This document shows positions 45,547-53,666 of a DNA stretch of 64,000 nucleotides, piece by piece; positions within the stretch are counted from its first letter, which is position 1, and each line of letters begins with the position of its first letter. The notes beneath the pieces are model-generated. The model searched no databases and was not told the DNA's origin. It worked only from the letters and a program-made list of their open reading frames with translations. A program made the translations under genes and the position numbers. The stretch is from Desertimonas flava. Its GTDB lineage: Bacteria; Actinomycetota; Acidimicrobiia; Acidimicrobiales; Ilumatobacteraceae. The stretch covers positions 186,001 to 250,000 of the forward strand of contig NZ_QKYK01000004.1 in the NCBI RefSeq assembly GCF_003426815.1. The letters are read 5' to 3'.

Positions 45547-46689
45547 TCAGCCCTCGGTGCCCTCGGGAGCAGCGGTGCCGGCCTCGGTCCCAGCGGACGC
45601 CTCGGTTCCAGCTGACGCCTCAGTAGCACTGGCCGCCTCGGTGCCCGCTCCGTCGGGACCGCTGCCCGGGCCGGTGTAGACGAACACAGGGACCTCGATG
45701 ATGCCCGGAACCGTGCCGCCGCTGAGCCACGAGGCGAACGCGTCGAGGGCCAGCTGGCCGGTACCGACGGGGTTGGTGTTCACGCAACCCTTGTACATCG
45801 TGCCCTCGTCGATCAGCTCGACGGCCTGCGGTTCGCAGTCGATGCCGAAGATGAAGACGTCGTCGGCGGTCTTCCCGGCGTTCACCAGCGCCTGGTAGGC
45901 GCCGAGGTTGCCGGCGTCGTTGATGCCGAGCACGCCCGTGATGTCGGGGTTGGCCTGCAGCGCGGTCTCCATCGACGTCACGCCGTTCTCCGCCGTGCCG
46001 CCAAGGATCCTCGCCAGGAAGTTGCCGTTCGGGTACTCGGCGAGGAACGACGCCTCGATCATGTCGGCCCGGGCGACGAGCGACTCGATCGACGGGTAGT
46101 CGGTGATGACCATGTCGATCTCCTCGTCGCCGTAGACCTCGGCGGCGTACAGCCCGGCGGCCGTTCCGGCGGCCGTGGCGATGTCCTCCTCCTCGACGCT
46201 CACGGTCACGGCACCGACCTCGTTGAGGTCGCGGCCGGCGACCTGCACGACGAAGATGCCGGCGTCGGCCGCCTCCTGGGCCGCCGGGCCGATCGACTCA
46301 CCGCCGAGTCCGGTGACGATGATGGCGGCCGCTCCCTTGGACACGAAGCCTTCGATCCCCTGGAGCTGTTGGCTCGGGTCCTCACGCGAGTCGAAGATCT
46401 CGGCGTCGAAGCCGAGCTCCTCGGCCCGAGCCTGGATCGACTCGTTCAACGACTTGTGGTAGTCGGTGGCCATCGTGGCCGCGACGATGCCGACGAGCTG
46501 GCCCGGCGCGAGGTCGGCCAGCGCAGCGAGTTGATCGTCGCTGAGCTCGATGGCGTCAGCCCGCTCGTCGGCGGCGATCGTGCCGGTGTCCCCGCTGACG
46601 GGCGCGGAGCCGGCATCGGCACCGGATGCGATGCCGACAAGGCTGCTGGCGAACGCGGCGCCGACCGCGACAACAGAACGAAGTCTCAC
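45547..46689 (-). CDS. Sugar ABC importer substrate-binding protein (RbsB/XylF-like)
   Basis: 380 residues. Sec signal (LRSVVAVGAAFASSLVGIASGADA), then a type I periplasmic-binding fold: LVGIVAATMATDYHKSLNESIQARAEELGFDAEIFDS, GFVSKGAAAIIVTG, ITGVLGINDAGNLGAYQALVNAGK. The C-terminal ~35 residues are low-complexity (EASAGTEASAGTEAG). GTG 46689 is chosen over ATG 46737 because GGGGGGAACT stands just upstream and the signal peptide then begins correctly. Confidence 0.9.
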   Translation of the reverse strand: MRLRSVVAVGAAFASSLVGIASGADAGSAPVSGDTGTIAADERADAIELSDDQLAALADLAPGQLVGIVAATMATDYHKSLNESIQARAEELGFDAEIFDSREDPSQQLQGIEGFVSKGAAAIIVTGLGGESIGPAAQEAADAGIFVVQVAGRDLNEVGAVTVSVEEEDIATAAGTAAGLYAAEVYGDEEIDMVITDYPSIESLVARADMIEASFLAEYPNGNFLARILGGTAENGVTSMETALQANPDITGVLGINDAGNLGAYQALVNAGKTADDVFIFGIDCEPQAVELIDEGTMYKGCVNTNPVGTGQLALDAFASWLSGGTVPGIIEVPVFVYTGPGSGPDGAGTEAASATEASAGTEASAGTEAGTAAPEGTEG

Positions 46690-46743
46690 AGTTCCCCCCG
46701 GATGTGTTCCCCCAAGCGTGACCGTACGCACGGTCACACGCCC

Positions 46744-46780
46744 TTTCGTTTCGCATCTAAATGGTTTCGTTTGGTTTCGT
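46744..46780. promoter_or_regulatory. DeoR-type operator repeats upstream of the sugar operon
   Basis: TTTCGTTTCG (46744-46753) and GGTTTCGTTTGGTTTCGT (46763-46780) give several TTTCGTTT-like repeats, 55-91 bp upstream of the binding-protein start. Runs of TTTCNTTT are usual DeoR/AgaR operator elements. Regulation by the operon's own DeoR is inferred. Confidence 0.55.
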
Positions 46781-46903
46781 CAAGCTCGCTCCCGCTCGCG
46801 GGCTCGAGGGGTTGGGGAGTCCGTCGCTGGGGTAGTTGGGCGGGACCGACGGCCACCGGTGACCGGACGTCGACGTCGGTGAGCTCGCAAAGAGGAGAGA
46901 CGA

Positions 46904-47722
46904 ATGACGACTGTGGTGACCAAGGTCCTGGGTGGAACCGCCAAGCCCGTTGGGATTCTGTACATCGAGCCCGACCTACAGGTCGAGGACGCCGGAACCG
47001 GGACGGGTCTCGACGGCGGGCTGAATGCGCCGTTCGTCGCCGACCTGCTCAGCGCGTGCCTCGCCCACGAACGCTGCGGCGTTCATCTGTATCGGTCCAT
47101 CGCCGGGCGTTCGACGATGCCCGACCTGCGCGAACGGTACGAGGCACTCCGCACCGAGACGGAGACGCACGTCGCTCTCCTCGAAGCGCTCATCTCCGAC
47201 ACCGGCGGCAACCCGATGTACGTCAGCCCGGCCGCTCGGGCGACGGAAGGAGCGGCTGCCAGGCTCGTCGAGACCACCTGGGTGCTCGACGGCTCACTCG
47301 ACACCGTGACCGCCGAGCTGGCGATGCTCGAAGCCGTGCTGCTGGCCGAGACGAAGAACCACGACAACTGGGAGCTGCTCGGCGAACTGGCCGACGCCAT
47401 GACTGCCGGCAGCTGGCGTGACTCGCTGCAGGCGGCCGTCGACCAGGTCCTGAATCAGGAGGACGATCCGTTGGGGTGGGCCCGCGAGACCCGACGACGG
47501 ATGCTGTACGTGGCCGCGACCGGAAGCGAGCCGCCGGCGGCAACGCCGGCCCACCGGGACGAGGCGGCCGACGACGCTGCGGTCACCCCCGACAGCGCCA
47601 CGGTCACCAAAGAGGAGCTCTACCACGAGGCCAAGGACCTCGACGTCCCTGGCCGGGGCGCGATGACCAAGGACGAACTGGCCGCAGCGGTCGCCGCGGC
47701 CAAGGAAGGAGACCAGTCGTGA
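46904..47722 (+). CDS. Ferritin-like protein with Rho-N/SAP-like C-terminal motif
   Basis: 272 residues. The helical core has acidic/His pairs spaced four apart (E85/H89 in ETETH; E149/H153 in ETKNH), plus E56 and E143, consistent with a ferritin-like di-iron or helical bundle. A Pro/Ala-rich linker leads to a C-terminal helix-extended-helix (TKEELYHEAKDLDVPGRGAMTKDELAAAVAAAK) like Rho-N/SAP motifs, suggesting nucleic-acid binding. AGGAGAG precedes ATG 46904. First gene of a three-gene operon. Confidence 0.68.
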   Translation: MTTVVTKVLGGTAKPVGILYIEPDLQVEDAGTGTGLDGGLNAPFVADLLSACLAHERCGVHLYRSIAGRSTMPDLRERYEALRTETETHVALLEALISDTGGNPMYVSPAARATEGAAARLVETTWVLDGSLDTVTAELAMLEAVLLAETKNHDNWELLGELADAMTAGSWRDSLQAAVDQVLNQEDDPLGWARETRRRMLYVAATGSEPPAATPAHRDEAADDAAVTPDSATVTKEELYHEAKDLDVPGRGAMTKDELAAAVAAAKEGDQS

Positions 47723-48945
47723 ATCCGCTGGAACAGCCGGGCATCCCGGTCGAGGAGCAGCTGCGCAGCTGGTCCGAATTGAACGTCGAACCGTTCGACA
47801 AGCTCGACGTCGACCCCTACACCCGCACCCGCGTCATCCTGATGAACGGGAGCGAAGTCGAGTCGATCCTCTTCTCGCACCAGTTCGCGCGGAACACCGA
47901 CAACCTCGAGATCCGCCAGGCTCTCGCGCTGTCACGCCGTGTCGAGGCGCAACAGCAGAAGGCCGTCAACGGCCTCAACCCCGGCGATCAGACGCCGCTG
48001 GAGACCACCATCGGCTACGAGCAGGTCGCCGTCGACCTGACCGCGTGGCTGGCCCGGCACGAGCCCGACCCCATGCTCAAGCAAGCGCTCGACTTCGCCC
48101 TGCTCGAGGACTTCGACCATCTCTACCGCTACGCCAACCTCTACGAGCTCATCGATGGCAAGGACGCCACTGCGCTCACCGACCACCTCACCGAGATCAC
48201 GCCAGGCCGCCCGACCGCTGTCGAACATCGTCATCCCCATGACGACGTCCGCGGCCACTTCGAGACCCACACCGTCGACCCCTTGTCCCGCCTGCACGTC
48301 ATGACGATCGTCGGCGCCGAGCAACAGACGATGAACTTCTACATGAACCACGGCACCGACTGGATCGAGCCGATCGCTCGCGGCCTGTACTCGGAGATCG
48401 CCCTCATCGAGGAACAGCACGTCACGCACTACGAATCGCTCCTCGATCCACTCGACTCGTGGCTCAAGCAGCTCGTGTTCCACGAGTACAACGAGGTGTA
48501 CCTCTACTGGTCGATGCTGCAGAACGAGAGCGACCGCCGCATCGCCGCACTCTGGGAGCTCCACCTCGACATGGAGCTCGGCCAGCTCGCTGCGGCGGGC
48601 GAGCTCCTCCGCAAGTTCGAGGGCATCGATCCCGCCGAACTGCTCCCGCCGGAGCTGCCCGACACGCCACTCACGTTCGAACCGAACAAGGACTACGTGC
48701 GAGCCGTCCTGGCCGAGCAGATCGATCTCCGGACCGACGGCCTCGACTACGTCGACGTCTCGGAACTGACGGCAGATCACCGGTCGATCGAGTACCGCGA
48801 ACGCGTCAACGCCGGCGGTGTCCCGAGCGAGATGGTCATCGACATGAACCGGGAGCACTCCGGTCGCGAGTACCGCGACGAGACCGAGGGCGACCATCCC
48901 GTCGCCGACCTCGTCGCCACCGACGCCGGGAGTGGTTCCTCATGA
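47719..48945 (+). CDS. Ferritin-like domain protein
   Basis: 408 residues, helical, with repeated Glu/His motifs (GYEQVAVDLTAWLARH; LLEDFDHLYRYANLYE; IEEQHVTHYESLLDP; HEYNEVYLYW; WELHLDMELGQL), suggesting two ferritin-like bundles. GTG 47719 overlaps the previous stop by four bases and has AAGGAG eight bases upstream. Function unknown; context suggests iron or oxygen/NO stress handling. Confidence 0.75.
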   Translation: MNPLEQPGIPVEEQLRSWSELNVEPFDKLDVDPYTRTRVILMNGSEVESILFSHQFARNTDNLEIRQALALSRRVEAQQQKAVNGLNPGDQTPLETTIGYEQVAVDLTAWLARHEPDPMLKQALDFALLEDFDHLYRYANLYELIDGKDATALTDHLTEITPGRPTAVEHRHPHDDVRGHFETHTVDPLSRLHVMTIVGAEQQTMNFYMNHGTDWIEPIARGLYSEIALIEEQHVTHYESLLDPLDSWLKQLVFHEYNEVYLYWSMLQNESDRRIAALWELHLDMELGQLAAAGELLRKFEGIDPAELLPPELPDTPLTFEPNKDYVRAVLAEQIDLRTDGLDYVDVSELTADHRSIEYRERVNAGGVPSEMVIDMNREHSGREYRDETEGDHPVADLVATDAGSGSS

Positions 48946-49496
48946 CGACCGAGAGCCGCTCGATCGTCGAGATGATCACCGAGCAGCACGCGACCATCCG
49001 CCAGCTCTTCGCCGACCTCGAGGCGGCGGCACCGGACGAGCGAGGCGAGGCGTTCGAGCCGCTGGTGCGACTCCTCGCCGTGCATGAGACCGCCGAGGAA
49101 GAGATCGTCTACCCGATCGTGAACCAGCTCGGTGACGACGCCAAGGCGATCGTCGACGCTCGCAAACATGAAGAGGACGCCGCCAAGAAGGCGTTGGCCG
49201 ACCTCGAGGACATGGACACCGCCAGTGCGGAGTTCGCGGCGGCGTTGGCGCTGTTCCGCGGCGACGTGCAGGCCCACGCAAGCAGCGAGGAAGCCGAGAT
49301 CCTGCCGCTGCTCGCGACGATGGATGCGGAGCGACTCGAGATCATCGGCAAGTGGTTCGCGGCCGCCGAGGCGATGGCTCCCACGCATGCTCACCGCATG
49401 GCGCCCGAGAGCGCCATCGGCAACCTGATCGTCGGGCCGTTCGTCTCCATGGTCGACCGGGTCCGCGACGCCATACGCGACGCAGGACGACGGTAA
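48942..49496 (+). CDS. Hemerythrin HHE-domain protein
   Basis: 184 residues. Two HHE-type helix pairs: H16 (TEQHATIR), H49/E53 (VHETAEEE), H76 (KHEEDA) and H112/E116 (HASSEEAE) are the di-iron ligands. The C-terminal ~50 residues are a hydrophobic tail-like helix region. ATG 48942 overlaps the ferritin-like gene stop. O2, NO or iron sensing/binding is known for this family. Confidence 0.9.
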   Translation: MTTESRSIVEMITEQHATIRQLFADLEAAAPDERGEAFEPLVRLLAVHETAEEEIVYPIVNQLGDDAKAIVDARKHEEDAAKKALADLEDMDTASAEFAAALALFRGDVQAHASSEEAEILPLLATMDAERLEIIGKWFAAAEAMAPTHAHRMAPESAIGNLIVGPFVSMVDRVRDAIRDAGRR

Positions 49497-49504
49497 GGGC
49501 CGCT

Positions 49505-49539
49505 GGGGTCGACGGGGCACCTCGGGCCTCGTCGACCCC
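49505..49539. terminator. Bidirectional hairpin terminator
   Basis: Perfect 10-bp inverted repeat GGGGTCGACG (49505-49514) and CGTCGACCCC (49530-49539), between the convergent hemerythrin and MerR genes. A weaker outer pair (GGCCGCT/AGCGGCC) extends it. No T-tract. Confidence 0.65.
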
Positions 49540-49540
49540 C

Positions 49541-50311
49541 TCAGTCAGCGGCCGCTTCGCCGAACAGAGCGTGCACGACGTCGATCGCGGCCGGCGGTGC
49601 GATGACCTCGAGGGCGACCCCTCGGGCGTCGACGGTGATCGCGAACGACAGGAACTGGCAACAGGCCTGCTCCGCTGCGGTGAGTCGCATCACCTCGTCG
49701 AGCGGCACGGTCGAGCCGAACACGGCTCGGACCCCGCGGTCGAGGGGCTGCCGCGCGACCACGTGCGTGAGCAGGGCCTGCCAGTCGTCGACGCGGCCAC
49801 GCAGCGAGCTGCCGGCGAGCGTGCAGGCGATCGGGTGATCGCCTGGCTCGCTCGCCCGCCTCGCACCGCGGGCGACCGCCCGCTCGAGAACGGCCATCCC
49901 GGCGGTACTGGTGTCGGACACACAGCCGCAGGTGTCGTCGCACGGCCCGTCGGGTCGGGGCCGCTCCAACGCAGTCGCCGCCCGGCGCAGGTCCTCTGCG
50001 AGCACCGTCAATTCGACGATCCGGCGCTGCGCGTCCGTGAGCTTCTCGGCGACCTTCGCGCGGAGCCGGTCCTGGACCGGACCGCACCGTCCACTGTCCC
50101 ATGCCGCAGCGAGATCGTTGATCTCACCCAGCGCACAGCCGAGCTGCTTGGCGCGACCGATGAACGCCAACCGTTCCAACGTCGAGTCGTCGTACAGCCG
50201 GTAGCCGGCCGCCGAACGCTCGGCAGCGGGAAGCAGGCCGATGTCCTCGTAGTAGCGCAACGTCGCCGTGCTGAATCCGCTGCGGTCGGCCACGTCCTTG
50301 ATCTTGTACAT
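49541..50311 (-). CDS. MerR-family regulator with C-terminal Cys-Cys domain
   Basis: 256 residues. MerR HTH at the N-terminus (MYKIKDVADRSGFSTATLRYYEDIGLLPAAERSAAGYRLYDDSTLERLAFIGRAKQLGC), a dimerisation helix, then CDDTCGC. Residues ~150-256 form an additional domain (IACTLAGSSLRGRVDDWQALL...LTAAEQACCQFLSFAI...LEVIAPPAAIDVVHALFG) with a CC pair. Start 50311 has GAGG six bases upstream. Metal or thiol stress sensing is likely but not shown. Confidence 0.85.
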   Translation of the reverse strand: MYKIKDVADRSGFSTATLRYYEDIGLLPAAERSAAGYRLYDDSTLERLAFIGRAKQLGCALGEINDLAAAWDSGRCGPVQDRLRAKVAEKLTDAQRRIVELTVLAEDLRRAATALERPRPDGPCDDTCGCVSDTSTAGMAVLERAVARGARRASEPGDHPIACTLAGSSLRGRVDDWQALLTHVVARQPLDRGVRAVFGSTVPLDEVMRLTAAEQACCQFLSFAITVDARGVALEVIAPPAAIDVVHALFGEAAAD

Positions 50312-50332
50312 CGTCGACCTCACAGCATCGAC

Positions 50333-50362
50333 GATAAACGTTCATGTCGACTTGAAGGTCAA
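50333..50362 (-). promoter_or_regulatory. MerR promoter/operator
   Basis: On the minus strand TTGACC (50362-50357) and TTTATC (50338-50333) are 18 bp apart. The long spacer holds the dyad TTCATGTCGACTTGAA (50341-50356), palindromic except for one base pair. This is the classical MerR layout and indicates autoregulation. Confidence 0.65.
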
Positions 50363-50393
50363 GAGAGATCGGTGGACGACGGCCAGTCGGTCC

Positions 50394-50421
50394 GGCTGCC
50401 CAGCGCCGTTGCTGGGCAGCC
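50394..50421 (-). terminator. Hairpin terminator of the chaplin-like gene
   Basis: Perfect 11-bp stem GGCTGCCCAGC (50394-50404) and GCTGGGCAGCC (50411-50421) with a 6-base loop, just downstream of the stop at 50437. No T-tract follows. Confidence 0.7.
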
Positions 50422-50436
50422 GGGCCGAGATCTCGC

Positions 50437-51310
50437 TCAGCCGGCGGGCAGCGTCACCGGAAGATCGGGGACGGTCGCGTCGGGCAGCTGGTCGACGACG
50501 GAGTCGACCGGAACCTGCTCGGTGATCGAGTCGACGGGCAGTTGATCGACGACGGAGTCGGTCGGCAGCTCGGGCAATGCGCCTTCGGGGGTGATCGCGT
50601 CGGCCGCCGCCGCGGCATCGCAGGGCGACGCGCCGTCGGCCAGCCGGGACACGAGGACGGCGACGGTCACGTCGCACACGTTGGCGGCGATGGCGATCGG
50701 CGCCTGGACGACCACGTCGGTGACATTGACGTTCACGAGGCCTTCTTGAGCGACCGGGCCGCCGTCCTGCGTGGCCACGACCGCCTCGGAGTTCGAGCTG
50801 GCGTCGCACGGCGCGGACCCGTCGTCGAGCTCGTTCACCAACACGTCCACCGTGACATCGCACAGGTCGGCGGCGAGGGCGATCGGCAACTGCACCGTCA
50901 CGCCGGTCAGATTGAGATTGACGAGGCCCTCCTGCTCGACTGGTGTCTCCCCGGGCGCACCGGATTCGGTCGCTGTGATCGCCTCCGCTGTGCCGGTGGC
51001 ATCGCAGGGCGACGCGCCGTCGGCGAGACGCGACACGAGGACGGCGACGGTGACGTCGCACACGTTCGCCACCACGGAGATCGGCGCCCGGACCGCGACG
51101 TCGGTGACGTTGACGTTGACGAGGCCGGCCTGCGACACGGGCCCACCATCCTCGGTGGCGACCACGGCGTCGGCGTTGGAGCTCGCGGTGCACGGCGCCG
51201 AGCCGTCGTCGAGCTCACTCACCAGCGCTCCCACCGTGACGTCGCACAGATTGGCCGCGAGGTCGATGGGCAGCTGCGCGGTGACACCGGTGAGGTTCAG
51301 GTTGACGAGA
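50437..51310 (-). repeat. Two-unit tandem repeat, 384 bp period, within the chaplin-like gene
   Basis: The A-B module pair is duplicated at DNA level with a 384-bp offset; for example GCATCGCAGGGCGACGCGCC begins at 50615 and again at 50999. High identity suggests a recent duplication and possible copy-number variation. Confidence 0.75.
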
Positions 51311-51423
51311 CCCTCCTGGACCACTCCCGGTGGAGTGCTGGCGTGGACGCCGGCTCCGGTCGTCGCTACCACTCCCGCCACGGCGGCGAGACCGCCGATG
51401 ACGGCCTTCATGATCGGCTTCAT
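50437..51423 (-). CDS. Secreted chaplin-like repeat protein
   Basis: 328 residues. Sec signal (MKPIMKAVIGGLAAVAGVVATTGAGVHA) and four ~41-residue modules at 38-78, 100-140, 166-206 and 228-268. Each holds hydrophobic beta-like LVNLNLTGV..LPI, then LCDVTV and ends ...C, so two Cys per module, recalling the hydrophobic two-Cys chaplin pattern. The modules alternate A-B-A-B with an exact 128-residue period. The tail repeats DSVVDQLPVDSITEQVP. ATG 51423 is chosen because CAGGAG is six bases upstream; ATG 51429 abuts it. A surface-active or cell-wall role is inferred. Confidence 0.8.
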   Translation of the reverse strand: MKPIMKAVIGGLAAVAGVVATTGAGVHASTPPGVVQEGLVNLNLTGVTAQLPIDLAANLCDVTVGALVSELDDGSAPCTASSNADAVVATEDGGPVSQAGLVNVNVTDVAVRAPISVVANVCDVTVAVLVSRLADGASPCDATGTAEAITATESGAPGETPVEQEGLVNLNLTGVTVQLPIALAADLCDVTVDVLVNELDDGSAPCDASSNSEAVVATQDGGPVAQEGLVNVNVTDVVVQAPIAIAANVCDVTVAVLVSRLADGASPCDAAAAADAITPEGALPELPTDSVVDQLPVDSITEQVPVDSVVDQLPDATVPDLPVTLPAG

Positions 51424-51574
51424 GTGCATCTCCTGATTGATCGTTGAGTCCACCGGTGCCACGCCGTACCCGCCGCGACCGCACCCACAAACACCGAATC
51501 GAGGAAGATTCTGGAGCTACACTCGCACCTCGCGACCCGCCGGCTCGAACGGTGCATCTCCGACGAGACACGGC

Positions 51575-52387
51575 TCACGGCTGCGTGCCTGACGGCGGCG
51601 GGAGGCTCGTGGTCTGGCCTGCGGCGGTCGTTCCCGGCGGCGCAGTGGTGGCGGTGGTCGAACTGGCCGACGTCGGCGGCGACGACGTCGGGGCCGCCGT
51701 CGTCGAGGGTGTCGGGACCGCCACGGTCGTCGATGTCGGGCTCGACGTGGTGGGGACCGCCGGGGAGGTCGTGGACGCAGCGGCGCTCGACGTGGCGGCG
51801 ATCGGCGCCGTCGGCGGCGTCGGCGATGGGGCCACCGGCCTCGCCGTCGAAGTCAGGGACACGAGCGGCTCGGCCGTCGGCGTCGACGGCGGGGACGTGG
51901 TCGACGTGGCCGTCGCTGCGGCCTCCGGTGTCGACGACGTCGACGTCGTCGACGTGGAACTGGACGATGGCGTCGAGGTCGTCCGGGGCGCCGTCCAGAC
52001 ACCCGGCGCGTCCGGCCTCCACTCGGGCGCCAGCACGGTCGGCGGCGCGCCGGACCAGACGACAGACACCGGAGTGATGGTCGATGTGGTCGCCCGTGCC
52101 GTTGGCGGCGTCGTCATCCTCGGTGCGGTGGTGGACGCCGACACCCCGTCAGCGTCCGGCGTCCGGCTGCGGCCCGCACTGCGTCCGGCGAACACGCTGA
52201 AGATGACGGCGACACAGACGAGCGCGACGAGTAGACCCGTCGCGACGCTCACGATCCTCGCGGGCTGCAGCCACCCCCTCTCGGGGAGTTCTTCGTACTC
52301 GAGGGGAACGGTGGCGTCCCAGTCCTCGTCGGGGGGAATGAAGTCGTCCGGCAGCGGTGCAGACGATGGCTCAGGCGGGGGCCACAT
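51575..52387 (-). CDS. Single-pass membrane protein with Thr/Ser/Pro-rich ectodomain
   Basis: 270 residues. An acidic Pro-rich cytoplasmic part (~1-40) is followed by one membrane helix (IVSVATGLLVALVCVAVIFSVFA) and ~200 residues of Thr/Ser/Pro/Ala (mucin-like, likely O-mannosylated). The opposite strand is also open (51444-52487), but the membrane helix and composition favour this strand. Function unknown; it lies next to the chaplin-like gene, both cell-surface candidates. The start is uncertain. Confidence 0.55.
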   Translation of the reverse strand: MWPPPEPSSAPLPDDFIPPDEDWDATVPLEYEELPERGWLQPARIVSVATGLLVALVCVAVIFSVFAGRSAGRSRTPDADGVSASTTAPRMTTPPTARATTSTITPVSVVWSGAPPTVLAPEWRPDAPGVWTAPRTTSTPSSSSTSTTSTSSTPEAAATATSTTSPPSTPTAEPLVSLTSTARPVAPSPTPPTAPIAATSSAAASTTSPAVPTTSSPTSTTVAVPTPSTTAAPTSSPPTSASSTTATTAPPGTTAAGQTTSLPPPSGTQP

Positions 52388-52497
52388 TCGGGCTCGGCCC
52401 GATCAGACATCTGTCCACGTCAGCCTCCGTACCCACCGGTGCGATGTTCAGACGGAAGTCGATCGACAGGCTCATCTCGACAGGTGATGCTGCGCAC

Positions 52498-52875
52498 ATG
52501 CGCGACATCATCAACACGCCAGACGCTCCTCGGTCTGCCCTGTACAGCCAGGGAGTGAAGGCTGGTGGCCACATCTACATCTCGGGCCTCGTCGGAGTCG
52601 ATGTCGCCACCGGACAGGTGGAAGGCCCGACCATTCAGCTGCAGACCCGCCGCGCGCTCGCCAACTGCGAGGCCGTCCTGAAGGCCGCCGGTGCGTCCCT
52701 CGCGGACGTCGTCGAGGTCGGGGTCCTGCTCCATGACCCGGACGACTTCGCGGGAATGAACGAGGAGTGGGCGGCGTGGTTCCCGGAGAACCCGCCGGCG
52801 CGCTATGCGGCAAAGCTGGGTGCCACGATTCCCGGCATCCTCGTGTCGATCCGGATGACGGCGTTCCACCCGTAG
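52498..52875 (+). CDS. RidA-family enamine/imine deaminase
   Basis: 125 residues, the usual RidA length. SALYSQGVKAGGHIYISGLVGVD is the N-terminal signature and PARYAAKLGATIPG contains the conserved Arg that binds the carboxylate of 2-aminoacrylate-like enamines. ATG 52498 follows AGGTGATG. Earlier in-frame starts would overlap the membrane-protein gene on the other strand. Confidence 0.88.
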   Translation: MRDIINTPDAPRSALYSQGVKAGGHIYISGLVGVDVATGQVEGPTIQLQTRRALANCEAVLKAAGASLADVVEVGVLLHDPDDFAGMNEEWAAWFPENPPARYAAKLGATIPGILVSIRMTAFHP

Positions 52876-52901
52876 GTCGCCGGACTTGCCCGGACCTCCA
52901 C

Positions 52902-53432
52902 TCACCCGGTCGTCGTCGAGGACTGCGCCTCGTGCACCCGATCCTCGGACTGCAGAGAAGTCTCCGGCAACTTCCACTCCTCTCCCGGCTCGTCCGGGGC
53001 GTCGTCGGGCAGGATGCCGAGGTGCTCCTCGATGCGCCGCAGCGAGGCCTCGAGCTTCTCGGTCCCGTCCTTGGACTCCGCGCTGCCCTTGTGGATGTAC
53101 AACGCCGACAGGCTGATGAACGCGAACAGCTGCAGGAACTCTGACTGCCAGTTCTCCAGCGTCGCCTGCCCGAACTGCGCCACGAAGTCACCCAGCTTGG
53201 TGGAGGCCCCTTGCGCCGACTGCTCGTCGGTGTACTCCTGCCACTGGGTGATGAGGTGGCCGATCCACGAGGCGAAGAAGAGCGTGATGAGCGCGAAGCT
53301 CAGCCCGAACTCCCGGAACGCGCTGCGACCGGCGGTTCGTTCGTTACGGATGCTGCGGACGGTTGCCGACAACAACCACCCCAGCGAGGCCACCACGATC
53401 AGCCACGACACCACCATCATCACTGCGCCCAT
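52902..53432 (-). CDS. Two-helix membrane protein (DUF6766-like)
   Basis: 176 residues. Hydrophobic segments at ~5-25 (MMVVSWLIVVASLGWLLSATV) and ~45-65 (FGLSFALITLFFASWIGHLITQWQEY), then a third near LENWQSEFLQLFAFISLSALYI; the tail is acidic. It resembles the DUF6766 family of small bacterial membrane proteins. ATG 53432 has a strong CAGGAGG. Convergent with the RidA gene. Confidence 0.65.
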   Translation of the reverse strand: MGAVMMVVSWLIVVASLGWLLSATVRSIRNERTAGRSAFREFGLSFALITLFFASWIGHLITQWQEYTDEQSAQGASTKLGDFVAQFGQATLENWQSEFLQLFAFISLSALYIHKGSAESKDGTEKLEASLRRIEEHLGILPDDAPDEPGEEWKLPETSLQSEDRVHEAQSSTTTG

Positions 53433-53666
53433 CACAACCTCCTGGCGGACACCCCTCCGTACCCGCATAGAAGCTGCGCGAGTCAGCCCCGAACGTGGGA
53501 GATCGCCTGCCACGTCGACCACGCGGACGGCCAGACCCACGTCGGACACACCCCGATCCGGATCGCCGGCGGGGCGAACTCGGGTTCGGATGACAGGGCC
53601 CGGCGAGCGCAGTACCTTGGGGATCGCTCGGGCTCGCGGCGGGAACATCACCCACAGGAGGAACCG

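Noticed and set aside
43379-45679. Long open frame (766 codons) on the plus strand
   Set aside because: Antisense to the 43418 paralogue; composition is that of a shadow frame. The minus-strand protein has recognisable shared motifs with its paralogue.
51444-52487. Plus-strand frame of 347 codons, Val/Gly/Asp-rich
   Set aside because: Mirrors the Thr/Ser/Pro-rich minus-strand gene; no domain or ribosome site; the minus strand has a true membrane helix.
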